From NCBI GenBank assembly GCA_009845995.1, contig VXYK01000045.1, positions 1-50,199 on the forward strand: a stretch of DNA of 50,199 nucleotides. Reading direction: 5' to 3'. Of this stretch, positions 1 through 9,186 are shown piece by piece. Position 1 is the first letter of the stretch; each line of letters opens with the position of its first letter. The notes below the pieces were generated by a model. The model searched no databases. It was not told the origin of the DNA and saw only the letters and a program-made list of their open reading frames with translations. Both the position numbers and the translations under genes were made by a program. This DNA is from Acidimicrobiaceae bacterium. Lineage in GTDB: Bacteria > Actinomycetota > Acidimicrobiia > Acidimicrobiales > Aldehydirespiratoraceae.

Positions 1-206
1 CCCTTCCTCCTCTGCCGAACTGGAACAGAGTAACCGATTACTGACACAAGGTGCCACGGTTCCCGCTTCGGCGGAGCATTACTCTGAAGCGTCCACCACA
101 GGATTCACGTTCGGTCGGTATCGCGGGCTGCGAGGATCTCCGATGACGAGACACTGGTTCCAGCGGCATCTTTGCGCCGCCGAACCTCTCCGAACAGCGT
201 GTCCAG

Positions 207-593
207 TCAGGGCTTCGAGAGGGTGACTGCCTCAGCGGTGACCTGGTCGGGGTCGGAGTCGGGGAGCAGATAGCGCCAGAAGACGGAGCCCCGATGGTGG
301 GAGTCGGTGTCAAGCCAGTTGGGGTGACCGGGGTCTTCGGCGCACACCCAGATCTCGAAGCTGCCGTCGTCGTTGTAGGTGATCTGCTCAGCATTGAGCG
401 ATGAGTTCCGGTTGCGGTATTCCAGCGTCTGCATATGGGAGTTCCAGAGCATCACGTTGACGAAAGGTGCCCGAGGAAGCGTGCCGCGCATCACTAGGGC
501 TTGACCCGGCTCAAGCTCCCAACGGGTCATCGCGTAGTGGATGTCGGCCGCCCCGGGAACCGGCGATCCCGCATCGCGAAAGCTGAAGGATGG
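207..593 (-). pseudogene. DUF1214-family protein, C-terminal remnant
   Basis: This is the last ~120 residues of a DUF1214-type protein whose intact relatives in this window (29842-30948 and 42484-43653) are 368 and 389 residues. Recognisable blocks are the RWELEPGQALVMRG strand, the NVMLWNSHMQTLEYRN segment and the EDPGHPNWLDT motif near the end, which match DPGFGNWMST and [10 protein letters not shown] in the two full copies. The open frame continues to 683, but the residues upstream of about 593 do not resemble the family and no N-terminal two-thirds is present. I read it as a 5'-truncated relic. The biochemical function of the family is not established. Confidence 0.7.
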
Positions 594-714
594 GCTCGAC
601 TGGTTTCGACAGAGGCAACCGCTCACCGTTATCCCTTGCGTTGGAGGCATCCACGAAAGCAATCCGCGACGCAGGTCTAACACCTAGACTCTCGAATCAT
701 CGACGATAATGGAA

Positions 715-743
715 TTGACACGACATTCTGTGTAGATTAGCGT
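715..743 (+). promoter_or_regulatory. candidate sigma70-type promoter
   Basis: A TTGACA box at 715-720 is followed, after 17 bases, by TAGCGT at 738-743, which fits a TANNNT -10 element. The region is visibly more AT-rich than its surroundings and lies about 70 bases ahead of the small membrane-protein gene that starts at 815. Assignment rests on sequence pattern only. Confidence 0.35.
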
Positions 744-814
744 CATACACAGCTTCGCAACCGAGCCTCTCAACGGTCGCCCAACTGTTCACCCCAAGAC
801 CACAACGAGGCCAT

Positions 815-1213
815 GTGACCCGACCAGCGCCACTCCAAGCCACGCCCATGGACCCTACACCGAGCGACACCAACTCAACACCGTCGGCTCAAACCAGCGC
901 GCCCTCCAAACCCAGAGCACTCAGACTCCCCGACAATCCGCTACCGACCGTTCTGGGAGCCTTGCTGGTTCTGCTGCTCGGTTTCGCGCTCACCCAGACC
1001 AACGAGCGCATCTCCCGCCTCGAGGACCGGCTCACCGGCGTGGAGGACCGGGTCAACGAACGGCTCACCGCCCAGGACGCCAAGTTAGACGAGATCAACC
1101 TGAAGTTGACCGCGTTGATCGCGGCGCTCAACGCCACCGCGGAAGTGGAGGCTGCGCTTGACGGTCGACTCCTCGACCCCAACTCTCCACCCGACGACGA
1201 AGCGGTCAACTGA
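815..1213 (+). CDS. small membrane-anchored coiled-coil protein, unknown function
   Basis: The protein is 132 residues from a GTG at 815; an in-frame ATG at 848 is an alternative start that would remove 11 residues. It has a Pro/Thr/Ser-rich N-terminus, one hydrophobic helix around residues 44-60 (LPTVLGALLVLLLGFAL), then a heptad-like stretch (ERISRLEDRLTGVEDRVNER) typical of a coiled coil, and an acidic tail. It probably sits in the inner membrane with its coiled coil exposed to one side. I do not recognise a named family. A protein with the same plan (one membrane helix then coiled coil) is encoded at 4446-4676, on the far side of the broken helicase. Confidence 0.6.
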   Translation: MTRPAPLQATPMDPTPSDTNSTPSAQTSAPSKPRALRLPDNPLPTVLGALLVLLLGFALTQTNERISRLEDRLTGVEDRVNERLTAQDAKLDEINLKLTALIAALNATAEVEAALDGRLLDPNSPPDDEAVN

Positions 1214-1321
1214 CTGCGACCCCGACTCACGGATAGCCCGCGGTCGGGTCTGCCGCTGAATCGCAGTTCCTGATGACACTCGCAGCCAACGTGGGAATAC
1301 ACTGCCCAGTCGGAGGTCGGA

Positions 1322-1972
1322 ATGGACGACATTGGAACCGGCACCGGAGCCGATGCCGGGACCGACACTGAAATCGGCGCTCGGATGCAAGACCTTCGGG
1401 CGGCGATCGATGCCGTCAACGCTGGCGATCCCAGGGTTCACGACACCGAACCACTGGCCTTGGCACAAGGCCGCATGGCTGAAGCGTGGGTGGCGCTTCT
1501 CGCTCCCGACGCGTCGGTCGCTTTGAGGCTGGCCGCCCGGGCCCACCATCTGAGCCGCTGGGAACTGCCCCGCTCCGACTACCCCGACGTCCGGGCGGGT
1601 TACCTGCGCTGGCGGCGAGCCCAACGGCAGCGCCACGGGCACGACCTGATCGCGATACTCGACGCTGCCGGGGCGCAGCCCTCGGTGTCAGCGAGGGCCG
1701 CTGAGGTCGTGACAAAGAAAGGGCTGGGCTCGGACCCTGAGGTGCAGACCTTCGAGGACGCGGTGAGCCTCGCGTTCCTGGAAACCGAACTGCTACCAGT
1801 GGTCGACCGGTTGGAAGACGACTCCAAAGTGACCGACATAGTGGCCAAGACACTGGCCAAAATGAGTGCCGCCGGCCGGGAGCAGGCCCAGGAGCTGGCT
1901 GCTGTTCTGGATGAGCGCAGCCGGATGATCGTCGCGGAGGCCCAGGAGCTGTTCGCCGAACGCCACCGATAG
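1322..1972 (+). CDS. DUF4202 domain protein
   Basis: A 216-residue protein starts at an ATG with a GGAGG ribosome-binding site just upstream (about 1313-1317). The central block RAHHLSRWELPRSDYPDVR followed by AGYLRWRR is the hallmark of the DUF4202 family, and the later SDPEVQTFEDAVSLAFLE segment also matches. The His and acidic residues in these blocks recall HD-type metal sites, but the family's reaction is not known. The N-terminus carries a Gly/Thr/Asp/Ala-rich extension of about 20 residues (GTGTGADAGTDTEIGA) before the conserved part begins at QDLRAAIDAVN. It appears monocistronic. Confidence 0.75.
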   Translation: MDDIGTGTGADAGTDTEIGARMQDLRAAIDAVNAGDPRVHDTEPLALAQGRMAEAWVALLAPDASVALRLAARAHHLSRWELPRSDYPDVRAGYLRWRRAQRQRHGHDLIAILDAAGAQPSVSARAAEVVTKKGLGSDPEVQTFEDAVSLAFLETELLPVVDRLEDDSKVTDIVAKTLAKMSAAGREQAQELAAVLDERSRMIVAEAQELFAERHR

Positions 1973-2056
1973 TGGACGCTCCACGACGGTCCGAATTCAC
2001 ATGGCTGAAGGAATTGTGCGGTTTGCGTCACCAGAACGCGACGCCGAGAATAGGGC

Positions 2057-4358
2057 GTGACCTACTCGACGGACGACGACTCAACCGGAGAAACTGGACG
2101 CGCCATCCGATCCGACCGGGCCACCGACACCGACGCGCTGACCCGGTGCATTTCTATAGATCTGGAAATCGCCAAGAATACCGGGGAAATACACGCCTTC
2201 GCAGGAGTGCGGCCCGACACCGGCGAAAGCATTTCGTTTCCGAATCGAGGCCGCACCTTTCAACAAGCGCTCAGAGACTTGGAAGAACTCGCCACCGGCG
2301 CAGAGTTCACGCTCGGGCACAACCTGATCGAGTTCGACCTGCCCCGGCTACGCGAGACAAACTACTCACTGCGCCTTCTGCAACTGCCGGTCGTGGACAC
2401 GCTATGGCTCAACCCGCTGGCCTTCCCACAACATCCGTACCACCGGCTCGTCAAGCACTACAAGAGCGGAGACCTCGAACGCGAGCCTACGCTCTGACAT
2501 GGGTGTCGGTGTCAGGAGGCATTTCGGTCATGCCTCCCTGGGTACGCCATCAGTTCCCCGCAGCCGCGCGGCTGGTCAGGCGTCTACGAACAAGAGGTGA
2601 TCAGGCTCAACCGGGGCCTCACAGTGTTCCGCCCCGCGATGACCATCGCCCTGAAACCCGAAACCCGCGGGTTCAAACAGACAGACTTCAGCGACCTCCA
2701 AGACCACTACGACCGATCCGTGCGCCAAATCCACGTGATGGCAGAATTCGCCGAGAAAGGCCGCACAGCCATCGCCGAAGCGCTGCGTCTGTCAATCGAC
2801 TACTTCACCCTCGGCGAGGATGAGTTCATCCGGCGCTGGTTGCCGGAACGCCGCTTGGAACTCATGCGCGAGACCACCCCGGAATCGTGGCACAAGATCG
2901 TTGAAAGCCTCGACAACACCACACAGCGCAAACTCGTGACCGACGACCGCGAAGCCACCAACATGCTTGTGCTCGCAGGACCGGGATCAGGCAAACCAGA
3001 GTGCTCGTACATCGCATCGCCTATCTGGTACGCGCCCGCCGCCAAAACCCCCGAACCATCCTGGCGCTGGCATACAACCGGCACGCCGCAGCCGAAATAC
3101 GTCGCAGGCTCGCCGACTTGATCGGCGACGACGCGCAAGGAGTGATGGTGCTCACCTGCCACAGCCTTGCTATGAGGCTCGTCGGCGCGAGCTTCTCAGG
3201 CCAAACAGACCTGCACGGCGATGAACTCGAGTCGCGGCTCGCAGACGTCATGGAACAAGCGGTCAACCTCCTGCAGGGGAACGAACTCGACGGAAGTGAA
3301 ACCGAAACCGCCGAAACCGAGCAAACCGAGCCGGCTGAAGAAGCCAGGGCACGTCTGCTGGCAGGGTTCCGTTGGATACTCGTCGACGAGTACCAAGACA
3401 TCGCCCAGCAACAATACAAGCTGATCACGGCACTGGCAGGCCAAGCAGTCTCCGACGCAGACGCCCGACCCAGCCTCTTCGGCGTCGGCGACGACGATCA
3501 GAACATCTACGCATTCAACGGGTCATCGGTGGAGTTCATCCGCAACTTCGAGCGGGACTACAACGCCAGAACGACCTATCTGACCGGCAACTACCGCTCC
3601 AGCAAACACATCATCGACGCAGCAAACACCATCATCGCGTCGGCGCAAGACCGGATGAAGACGCACCACGCAATACACATAGACCACAAACGCGAGCACG
3701 ACCCGCCCGGAGGAGAGTGGGAGACCCTCGACCCGATCGCACGCGGCAGGGTGCAGATCCTGCCTTCGCCCGACAATGAAAATTCGCAAGCTCAAACCGC
3801 AATCGCCGAGTTCAAACGACTGTCAGACCTCGCACCCGACTGGGACTGGTCGCGCTGTGCGGTAATCGCCAACCAATGGAGCCACCTCGGCCCCATTCGC
3901 AGCATCTGCCAACGCGAGAAGATCCCTGTGCAGACGGCCAACGAACACGACATGAGCGTATGGCGTCTGCGCGAAACCCAAGCCCTGGTCGGCGAAGCCG
4001 AGCGCCTCGGCCCCGGCCTGATCAACACCAACGACCTCAACGAATGGATCAGCCGCCAGCAACCCAGTCCATGGTTCGAACTACTCGAACAAGCCCTCGA
4101 AGAACACCGGGGGACAAACTGCGAGTAGGGGACCAGGGCGACAAGTGGGAACTGCTAGACGGCGCCGGGCTGAAGGTGGGCATTCTGGCTGGCCGCTTCG
4201 AGCCTCCCGACAACATGGTTTGCACCGGCGCAAGCGTCGCAGCCGTCGCCACATGGGGGAAAGACCGCTCCGACCCCGAATACCTCGACCGTGTCCGCTG
4301 CGACAAATGGGAGGTCGTCGTCCCCGAACTCACCTTCGAACCCACACCGAGGAGCTAA
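2057..4358 (+). pseudogene. Composite RecQ/UvrD-type DNA helicase with DEDD exonuclease domain, broken
   Basis: Three frames together spell one degraded gene. Bases 2057-2497 encode a DEDD-exonuclease-like N-terminus (SIDLEIAK with the D/E pair, GHNLIEFDLPRL, VDTLWLNPLAFP). The RecQ helicase core normally expected next is missing. The frame from about 2570 resumes with EQEVIRLNRGLTVFRPAMTI and runs into a UvrD-type core at LVLAGPGSGK (about 2968-2997). There one A is missing (GGCAAACC where GGCAAAACC is needed), which moves the rest (TRVLVHRIAYLVRAR, VDEYQDIAQQQY Walker B, GVGDDDQNIYAFNG, GNYRSS) into the frame running to 4128. The C-terminal tail (DKWELLDG to VVVPELTFEP) lies in a third frame ending at 4358. 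At least one large deletion and two frame changes make it non-functional; the one-base loss alone could be a sequencing error. Confidence 0.75.
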
Positions 4359-4384
4359 TCCCCGCCGAAGCACCACTCCCAAAA

Positions 4385-4438
4385 TCCAAAGATATTTCAT
4401 TAATTTATATTGCTTATTGATCCGATAACGGTTAAGGT
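4385..4438 (+). promoter_or_regulatory. AT-rich island with candidate leaderless promoter
   Basis: This AT-rich stretch stands out in GC-rich DNA. TTGCTT at 4410-4415 and TAAGGT at 4433-4438 are 17 bases apart, and TAAGGT lies seven bases before the ATG at 4446, the geometry expected if transcription starts at or next to the start codon. There is no convincing ribosome-binding site before that ATG, which fits a leaderless message. Confidence 0.3.
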
Positions 4439-4445
4439 CCAAAGC

Positions 4446-4676
4446 ATGGATGTGGAAGCCATCGCGCAACTCGTCACCTTTCTAGTGGCCGCCCTGGCAA
4501 TCATCTGGCACCAGCAGCACAACACAGACAAACTCCGCGAAGAACTGAACGACTCAAACCGTCAACTCCGCGAAGGCATCAACGAGAACGGGCAGCGATT
4601 AGCGCGCATTGAAGGGTTCTTGGGCATAGGCATGCCCGCCGTTCCCGACGAGTCCGTCGACGCAGGACCCAAGTAG
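4446..4676 (+). CDS. small membrane protein with coiled coil, unknown function
   Basis: A 76-residue protein from the ATG at 4446; a TTG at 4410 would add 12 residues but gives a poorer start. Residues 5-21 (AIAQLVTFLVAALAIIW) form one membrane helix, followed by a charged coiled-coil-like stretch (DKLREELNDSNRQLREG, RLARIEGFLG) and a short acidic tail. Small proteins of this layout are common next to actinobacterial regulatory or toxin genes, but I do not recognise a specific function. It lies between the helicase relic and the acyl-CoA ligase. Confidence 0.55.
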   Translation: MDVEAIAQLVTFLVAALAIIWHQQHNTDKLREELNDSNRQLREGINENGQRLARIEGFLGIGMPAVPDESVDAGPK

Positions 4677-4756
4677 CAGACTCCGGCCACTCAACCAGGC
4701 CAAGCAACCACTCTCCGATGGGTGTGACACAGCACCGATGACTACCCTCGGGGGCT

Positions 4757-6334
4757 ATGAATGACGCCTGTTGGGAGACGATCCCGGAACTCATAGACGA
4801 CGCTGCCAACCGCTTCGGTGACCGTGAAGCGATGGTGGACGGTGACATTCGCTGGAACTTCCGCGAGTTTCGCACCGAGATCCGCACCGCGGCGCGTGCC
4901 TTGATGGCCTCAGGGGTGTGCGCAGGCGACCGCGTGGCGTTGTGGGCACCCAACATTTGGGAATGGGCCGTAGCCGCACTCGGTGTGCATGTCGCCGGCG
5001 GGGTCGTAGTACCGATCAACACTCGCTTCAAAGGCCGCGAGGCCGCTTATGTGCTCGAGAACTCCGGGGCCAGGATGCTGTTCTGTGTCACCGATTTCCT
5101 CGACACTGACTACGTTGCGCTGTTGCAGCAAGCCGAAGTCCCCGAGTCGTTGGCTGAGATCGTTGTGATGCGAGGAGACTGCCCAGCAAACACGACAAGT
5201 TTCGGCGATTTCATGGACCGAGCGGAAGCAGTCAGCGGCACAGAACGGACCGCCCGCAGCGATGCCATCGCCGGCGATGACCTCTGCCACATCATGTTCA
5301 CCTCCGGCACGACCGGCGATCCCAAAGGCGCCATGCTGGTCCACTCGGCTGTCTGCCGGTCCTATCTGAGCTGGTCCCAAGTGATCGGACTCGACCGCGA
5401 CCGTTACCTGATCATCAACCCGTTCTTTCACTCGTTCGGACTCAATGCGGGCATTCTGGCCTGCTTGATGACCGGGTCAACGATCATCCCCCACCCGGTC
5501 TTCGACGTGCCGTCGGTGATGAAACGCATCCCCGAAGAGCGCATTTCGATGCTCCCGGGACCACCGGCGATCTACCAGACGATCCTCAACACCGAAGACC
5601 TCGACCAATGGGACATGTCGTCGCTGCGCCTCGCGGTAACCGGAGCCGCTGCCATTCCTGTCGAGATGATCATTTCGATGCGCAGACAGCTCGGTTTCGA
5701 GAAGATCGTGACCGGTTACGGCCTGACGGAGTCATCGGGGATCGCCACCATGTGCCGCCACGACGACGACCCGGAGATCATCGCCAACACCAGCGGCCGG
5801 GCGATAGACGACGTCGAAGTGCGGATCGTCGACCCGCAGGGCCGAGAGATGCCTAGAGGTGAACCGGGCGAGATCGTCGTGCGCGGCTACAACGTGATGA
5901 AGGGATACCTCAACGACCCGGCCAAGACCGCCGAAACAATCGATGCCGAAGGCTGGCTGCACTCCGGCGATATCGGTGTGATGGACGCCGACGGCAACAT
6001 CGACATCACCGACCGCGTCAAGGACATGTTCATCAACGGCGGATTCAACGCCTACCCGGCGGAGATCGAAAACCTGATGATGAACCATCCTGGTGTCGGA
6101 CAGGTAGCCGTGGTCGGGGTTCCCGACGAGCGCTTGGGAGAAGTGGGTTACGCCTTTGTGGTGCCCGCCGTCGGGTCTGACCGCGACGCCGACGCGCTGA
6201 TCGCCTGGTGTCGCCGCGAGATGGCGAACTACAAGGTCCCGCGCCACGTCGCGTACGTTGACTCGCTCCCCCTCAACGCCAGCGGCAAGGTCCTCAAATA
6301 CCAACTCCGCGAGCGCGCCGGCCGACGTTTCTAG
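4757..6334 (+). CDS. AMP-forming acyl-CoA synthetase (FadD3-like)
   Basis: A 525-residue ANL-superfamily ligase that adenylates a carboxylic acid with ATP and transfers it to CoA. The P-loop-like motif FTSGTTGDPKGAM is at residues 181-193, YGLTESS at 321-327, the hinge region GWLHSGDIG at 399-407, and the catalytic lysine in NASGK near residue 511. Overall length and motifs resemble the FadD3/medium-chain group, so the substrate could be a fatty acid or a degradation intermediate of a steroid or terpenoid; the sequence does not fix it. The ATG at 4757 follows a GGGGG stretch. The gene converges on the carbonic anhydrase gene and both stop codons share the same CTAG at 6331-6334. Confidence 0.9.
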   Translation: MNDACWETIPELIDDAANRFGDREAMVDGDIRWNFREFRTEIRTAARALMASGVCAGDRVALWAPNIWEWAVAALGVHVAGGVVVPINTRFKGREAAYVLENSGARMLFCVTDFLDTDYVALLQQAEVPESLAEIVVMRGDCPANTTSFGDFMDRAEAVSGTERTARSDAIAGDDLCHIMFTSGTTGDPKGAMLVHSAVCRSYLSWSQVIGLDRDRYLIINPFFHSFGLNAGILACLMTGSTIIPHPVFDVPSVMKRIPEERISMLPGPPAIYQTILNTEDLDQWDMSSLRLAVTGAAAIPVEMIISMRRQLGFEKIVTGYGLTESSGIATMCRHDDDPEIIANTSGRAIDDVEVRIVDPQGREMPRGEPGEIVVRGYNVMKGYLNDPAKTAETIDAEGWLHSGDIGVMDADGNIDITDRVKDMFINGGFNAYPAEIENLMMNHPGVGQVAVVGVPDERLGEVGYAFVVPAVGSDRDADALIAWCRREMANYKVPRHVAYVDSLPLNASGKVLKYQLRERAGRRF

Positions 6335-6840
6335 CTGCTGACCTCGTCGAGCAGGCCGGTGGTGACGTCGTAGACGAACCCGCGGATGTGGTTCTTGTCG
6401 AGAATGAACGGCGACGACAAGAGCCGCTGAATCGACTTGCGCACATTGACGTAAGGATCCTCGAACGCCTCGACCGCCCAATGGGGTCGCACACCCAACT
6501 CGTCTTCCAGTTCGGCTTTGAAACCGTCCTCGGTCACCTTCTGCAAACCACAGTCCGTGTGGTGAATCAAGATGATCTCTCGGGTTCCCAGCGCCCGCTG
6601 CGACAAACACAATGAGCGGATCACGTCGTCGGTCACCACCCCGCCGGCGTTGCGAATGATGTGGGCCTCGCCGTCGGCAAGGCCCAAGATCCCAAAGATC
6701 GACATACGCGAATCCATGCAGGCGACAATCGCAGCTCGACGCGAAGGTGCAGCAGGAAGACCCCGACGGTCGAAGGATTCGGCGTATTCAGCGTTGTTGG
6801 CAAGCAGTTCGTCCGCGGCTGGCTGAAAGTCATCACCCAT
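6331..6840 (-). CDS. beta-carbonic anhydrase
   Basis: The enzyme interconverts CO2 and bicarbonate. From the ATG at 6840 it is 169 residues, close to the ~163 of the mycobacterial Rv1284 type it resembles throughout. Zinc ligands are Cys41, His94 and Cys97 (CMDSR at 41-45, HHTDCG at 93-98), with the Asp43-Arg45 dyad that gates the fourth zinc position. NAGGVVTDDVIRSL and GTREIILIHH are also diagnostic. The open frame could start at 6882, but the shorter start matches the family better and has TACGAT exactly six bases upstream, as in a leaderless transcript. It is divergent from the crotonase gene at 6915. Confidence 0.88.
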   Translation of the reverse strand: MGDDFQPAADELLANNAEYAESFDRRGLPAAPSRRAAIVACMDSRMSIFGILGLADGEAHIIRNAGGVVTDDVIRSLCLSQRALGTREIILIHHTDCGLQKVTEDGFKAELEDELGVRPHWAVEAFEDPYVNVRKSIQRLLSSPFILDKNHIRGFVYDVTTGLLDEVSS

Positions 6841-6914
6841 GGCCGCATCGTAGACGCGACACGATTCTGTGCCGCGTTTCATTGTTGAGCACGATTGTGG
6901 GGCAAGCTTGGCCG

Positions 6915-7730
6915 ATGAGCGACAGCACCGAACTAATCGAGATCGAATCCCCCAGACCCCACACGACCATCATTCGCATGAACCGTCCAGAGCGGATGAA
7001 CTCGATGGCTTTCGAGTTGATGGTCCCGCTCGCCGAAGCGTTCGATCAAGTCGACGAGGACAACGACACAACTTGTGTGATCCTGACCGGGACCGGCGCT
7101 GGTTTCTGCTCCGGGGCCGACACTCGAGACACCATGCCCCCTCCCAACATCGAGGGTTTGACCCTGACCCGCATCGCCACCAAAGCGATGTCCACCCTGT
7201 CCGACCTCGTTCCCCGCATGCGCAAGATGAACAAACCCGTGATCGCAGCTATAAACGGGGCCGCTATCGGCGGAGGTATGTGTCTGACGCTCGGGGCCGA
7301 CATTCGTATTGCGGGAGAGTCGGCCTATTTCCGTGCGGCCGGCATCAACAACGGCCTGACCGCCAACGAACTCGGTCTTTCCTTCCTGCTCCCCCGCGCA
7401 ATCGGCGCCACCCGAGCGTTCGAGTTGATGCTCTCCGGGCGTGACCTCAGCGCCGCAGAAGCGGCGGAGATCGGCCTCGTGTCAGCCACCGTCCCAGACG
7501 ACCGCCTGATCGAAGAGGCGCTCGACCTCGCCGACCAGATCAACGGCTGGTCGACTCAGGGTGTGGCGCTCACCAAAAGGCTCATGTGGGCCGGGTTGGA
7601 AACCAACAGTCTTCAAGCCGCCATCGAGATGGAAAGCCACACTCAGCTGTATGTGCGTCTCACCACCAAGAACTTCGAGGAAGCGACGAAAGCCCGCTCC
7701 GAGGGCCGCCCGCCCAACTTCCAGGACTGA
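6915..7730 (+). CDS. enoyl-CoA hydratase/isomerase family protein
   Basis: A 271-residue crotonase-fold protein that should act on an enoyl-CoA or related thioester. The two oxyanion-hole segments are CSGAD (residues 65-69) and NGAAIGGG (114-121). The following NNGLTANELGLSFLLPRAIG block places a glutamate (Glu152) where the second catalytic acid normally lies, while the first glutamate position is not conserved in the usual way, so hydratase versus another crotonase reaction cannot be decided. The start is the ATG at 6915, giving the normal family N-terminus; upstream in-frame sequence lies over the carbonic anhydrase gene and is not coding. Confidence 0.85.
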   Translation: MSDSTELIEIESPRPHTTIIRMNRPERMNSMAFELMVPLAEAFDQVDEDNDTTCVILTGTGAGFCSGADTRDTMPPPNIEGLTLTRIATKAMSTLSDLVPRMRKMNKPVIAAINGAAIGGGMCLTLGADIRIAGESAYFRAAGINNGLTANELGLSFLLPRAIGATRAFELMLSGRDLSAAEAAEIGLVSATVPDDRLIEEALDLADQINGWSTQGVALTKRLMWAGLETNSLQAAIEMESHTQLYVRLTTKNFEEATKARSEGRPPNFQD

Positions 7731-7775
7731 GCCGCCTGCGCAGCAGCCGGCCACGCTTCAGGCAACCAGCAGCAA

Positions 7776-8723
7776 TCAAGCCTCGTCGACCATGGGGACG
7801 ACTTCTTCGACGAAAGCATCGACCTGCTCCAGGTATTCCGGCACATCACGGGCCCGGAACTTGAGATGGAACGTGTTGGCCCCCACTCGGCGCGCCGCGC
7901 GGATGTCCTGCGCGAGTGCTTCGGTGCCCCCAGAAAGCGCCATCACACCCTCCGGGACATCGCCGAGCAAATAGGTCCACGGCGGCATGTAGCCGACATC
8001 GCAGCCTGCCCCGGAACGTCCAGCCGATTCGGCTGCAGTTGCGATCGTTTCGCTGATCTCGGCGTACTGCTCTTTGGCGTTGCCCATGGGGATGTAGCCG
8101 TCACCGATGCGGCCAGTGCGCCGCCACGCCGCTTTGCCCATGCCGCCAATCCAGATAGGCAGCTCGCCGCGGGGCTGGGGGGCCACTCCGACGTCGGTAT
8201 ACGAGAACATCTCGCCGTGGTGGCTCACGTATGTGTCGGAGAAAGCGCCGCGTACAGCGTCGAGGGTCTCGTCCAGCCGCTTTCCTCTGGTCGAGAAATC
8301 GACTCCCAAGGCTTTGAACTCGGCTTCGACATGGCCGGCGCCTACACCGAGAATAGCGCGGCCCCCTGACAAGTGATCGAGCGTGCCGAACGACTTGGCG
8401 GTCTGCAGCGGGTGCCGGTAGGCGGCGATCCAGACCACCGACAGCAGCCTCACACTGCGGGTATGGGCAGCCAAAAACGACAGGGTCGCAATCGTGTCGT
8501 ACCAGGTCGTGGTCATCCGGGCGGCGTATTCGTTGTCGGGAATCGCCACATGGTCGCAAACCCCCACGAAGTCGAAGCCACGGTCGTCACACCGCCGAGC
8601 AATGGCGACGAGATCGTCCACAGTCGCATCGTCTTCCCAAGGATCGACCAACGTGCGTGTAAGGGTTTGAATCGGCAACTGGACACCGAACGACCAGTCA
8701 CCCGGCGCAGTGATAGCCGCCAT
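7776..8723 (-). CDS. LLM-class (luciferase-like) F420-dependent-type oxidoreductase
   Basis: A 315-residue luciferase-like monooxygenase family protein. Family features include GVQLPIQ near the N-terminus, GFDFVGVCDHVAIP, LSGGRAILGVGAGHVEAEF and LPIWIGGMGKAAWRR. Actinobacterial relatives use reduced F420 or FMN to oxidise or reduce small organics. The ATG at 8723 overlaps the stop of the upstream CMD-family gene as TGATG, so the two are probably translationally coupled. It is the last gene of a three-gene minus-strand operon (10038 to 7776). Confidence 0.85.
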   Translation of the reverse strand: MAAITAPGDWSFGVQLPIQTLTRTLVDPWEDDATVDDLVAIARRCDDRGFDFVGVCDHVAIPDNEYAARMTTTWYDTIATLSFLAAHTRSVRLLSVVWIAAYRHPLQTAKSFGTLDHLSGGRAILGVGAGHVEAEFKALGVDFSTRGKRLDETLDAVRGAFSDTYVSHHGEMFSYTDVGVAPQPRGELPIWIGGMGKAAWRRTGRIGDGYIPMGNAKEQYAEISETIATAAESAGRSGAGCDVGYMPPWTYLLGDVPEGVMALSGGTEALAQDIRAARRVGANTFHLKFRARDVPEYLEQVDAFVEEVVPMVDEA

Positions 8724-9148
8724 CAGTTGGTCTCGTCGGCTGCGTCGGCGGCAGCCTCGGCTTCGGCTGCTTCCCGACGGCACTCGCTGATCGCTTCCTC
8801 GGTCGTTCCCACCATCTCCGCGGCTCTGGGATAACCGACGTAGGGGGTGGCTTGAATCAATACTTCGCGCACTTGGTCCTCGGTCAGCTCACCTCTTTTC
8901 AACGCGGACTTGCACTGCAGTTTCCAGGTGTTCGGACCGCCGATAGCGGCAATCACTCCTAGGACGATCAGTCGCCGTTGTGAAACATCGAGCTGTTCTC
9001 GGGTCCAGATTCCCCCGAAAAGGTCTCTGGTCATGATGTCAGAAAAGTCCATCAAACCCGGGGGGACCACCGACACCATCCCCTGATAGACATCGGTCAG
9101 CTTTTCAGCCCCGATCTGCCATTTCTCGTCGCTGCTGTCATCGGTCAT
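8723..9148 (-). CDS. carboxymuconolactone decarboxylase (CMD) family protein
   Basis: A 141-residue helical protein of the CMD/AhpD-like fold; the region QRRLIVLGVIAAIGG, ALKRGELTEDQVREVL and QATPYVGYPRAAEMV matches the repeat unit seen in 4-carboxymuconolactone decarboxylases. The CxxC pair of AhpD-type peroxidase partners is absent, so a decarboxylase or lactonase-like role is more likely, but the substrate is unknown. The chosen ATG at 9148 has a GAGAGG ribosome-binding site. The C-terminus ends in an Ala/Glu-rich helix. It is flanked in the same operon by the dehydrogenase and LLM oxidoreductase genes. Confidence 0.8.
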   Translation of the reverse strand: MTDDSSDEKWQIGAEKLTDVYQGMVSVVPPGLMDFSDIMTRDLFGGIWTREQLDVSQRRLIVLGVIAAIGGPNTWKLQCKSALKRGELTEDQVREVLIQATPYVGYPRAAEMVGTTEEAISECRREAAEAEAAADAADETN

Positions 9149-9186
9149 ATCTTGCCTCTCTTGTTTTGGTCTCGTCGGGTCTCGGT

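Noticed and set aside
592..630. String resembling the 5' end of tmRNA (GGCTCGACTGGTTTCGACAG)
   Set aside because: Only about 20 bases match. There is no tag-peptide frame, no matching 3' acceptor end with CCA nearby, and the start of the string overlaps the 5' edge of the DUF1214 remnant. Treated as chance.
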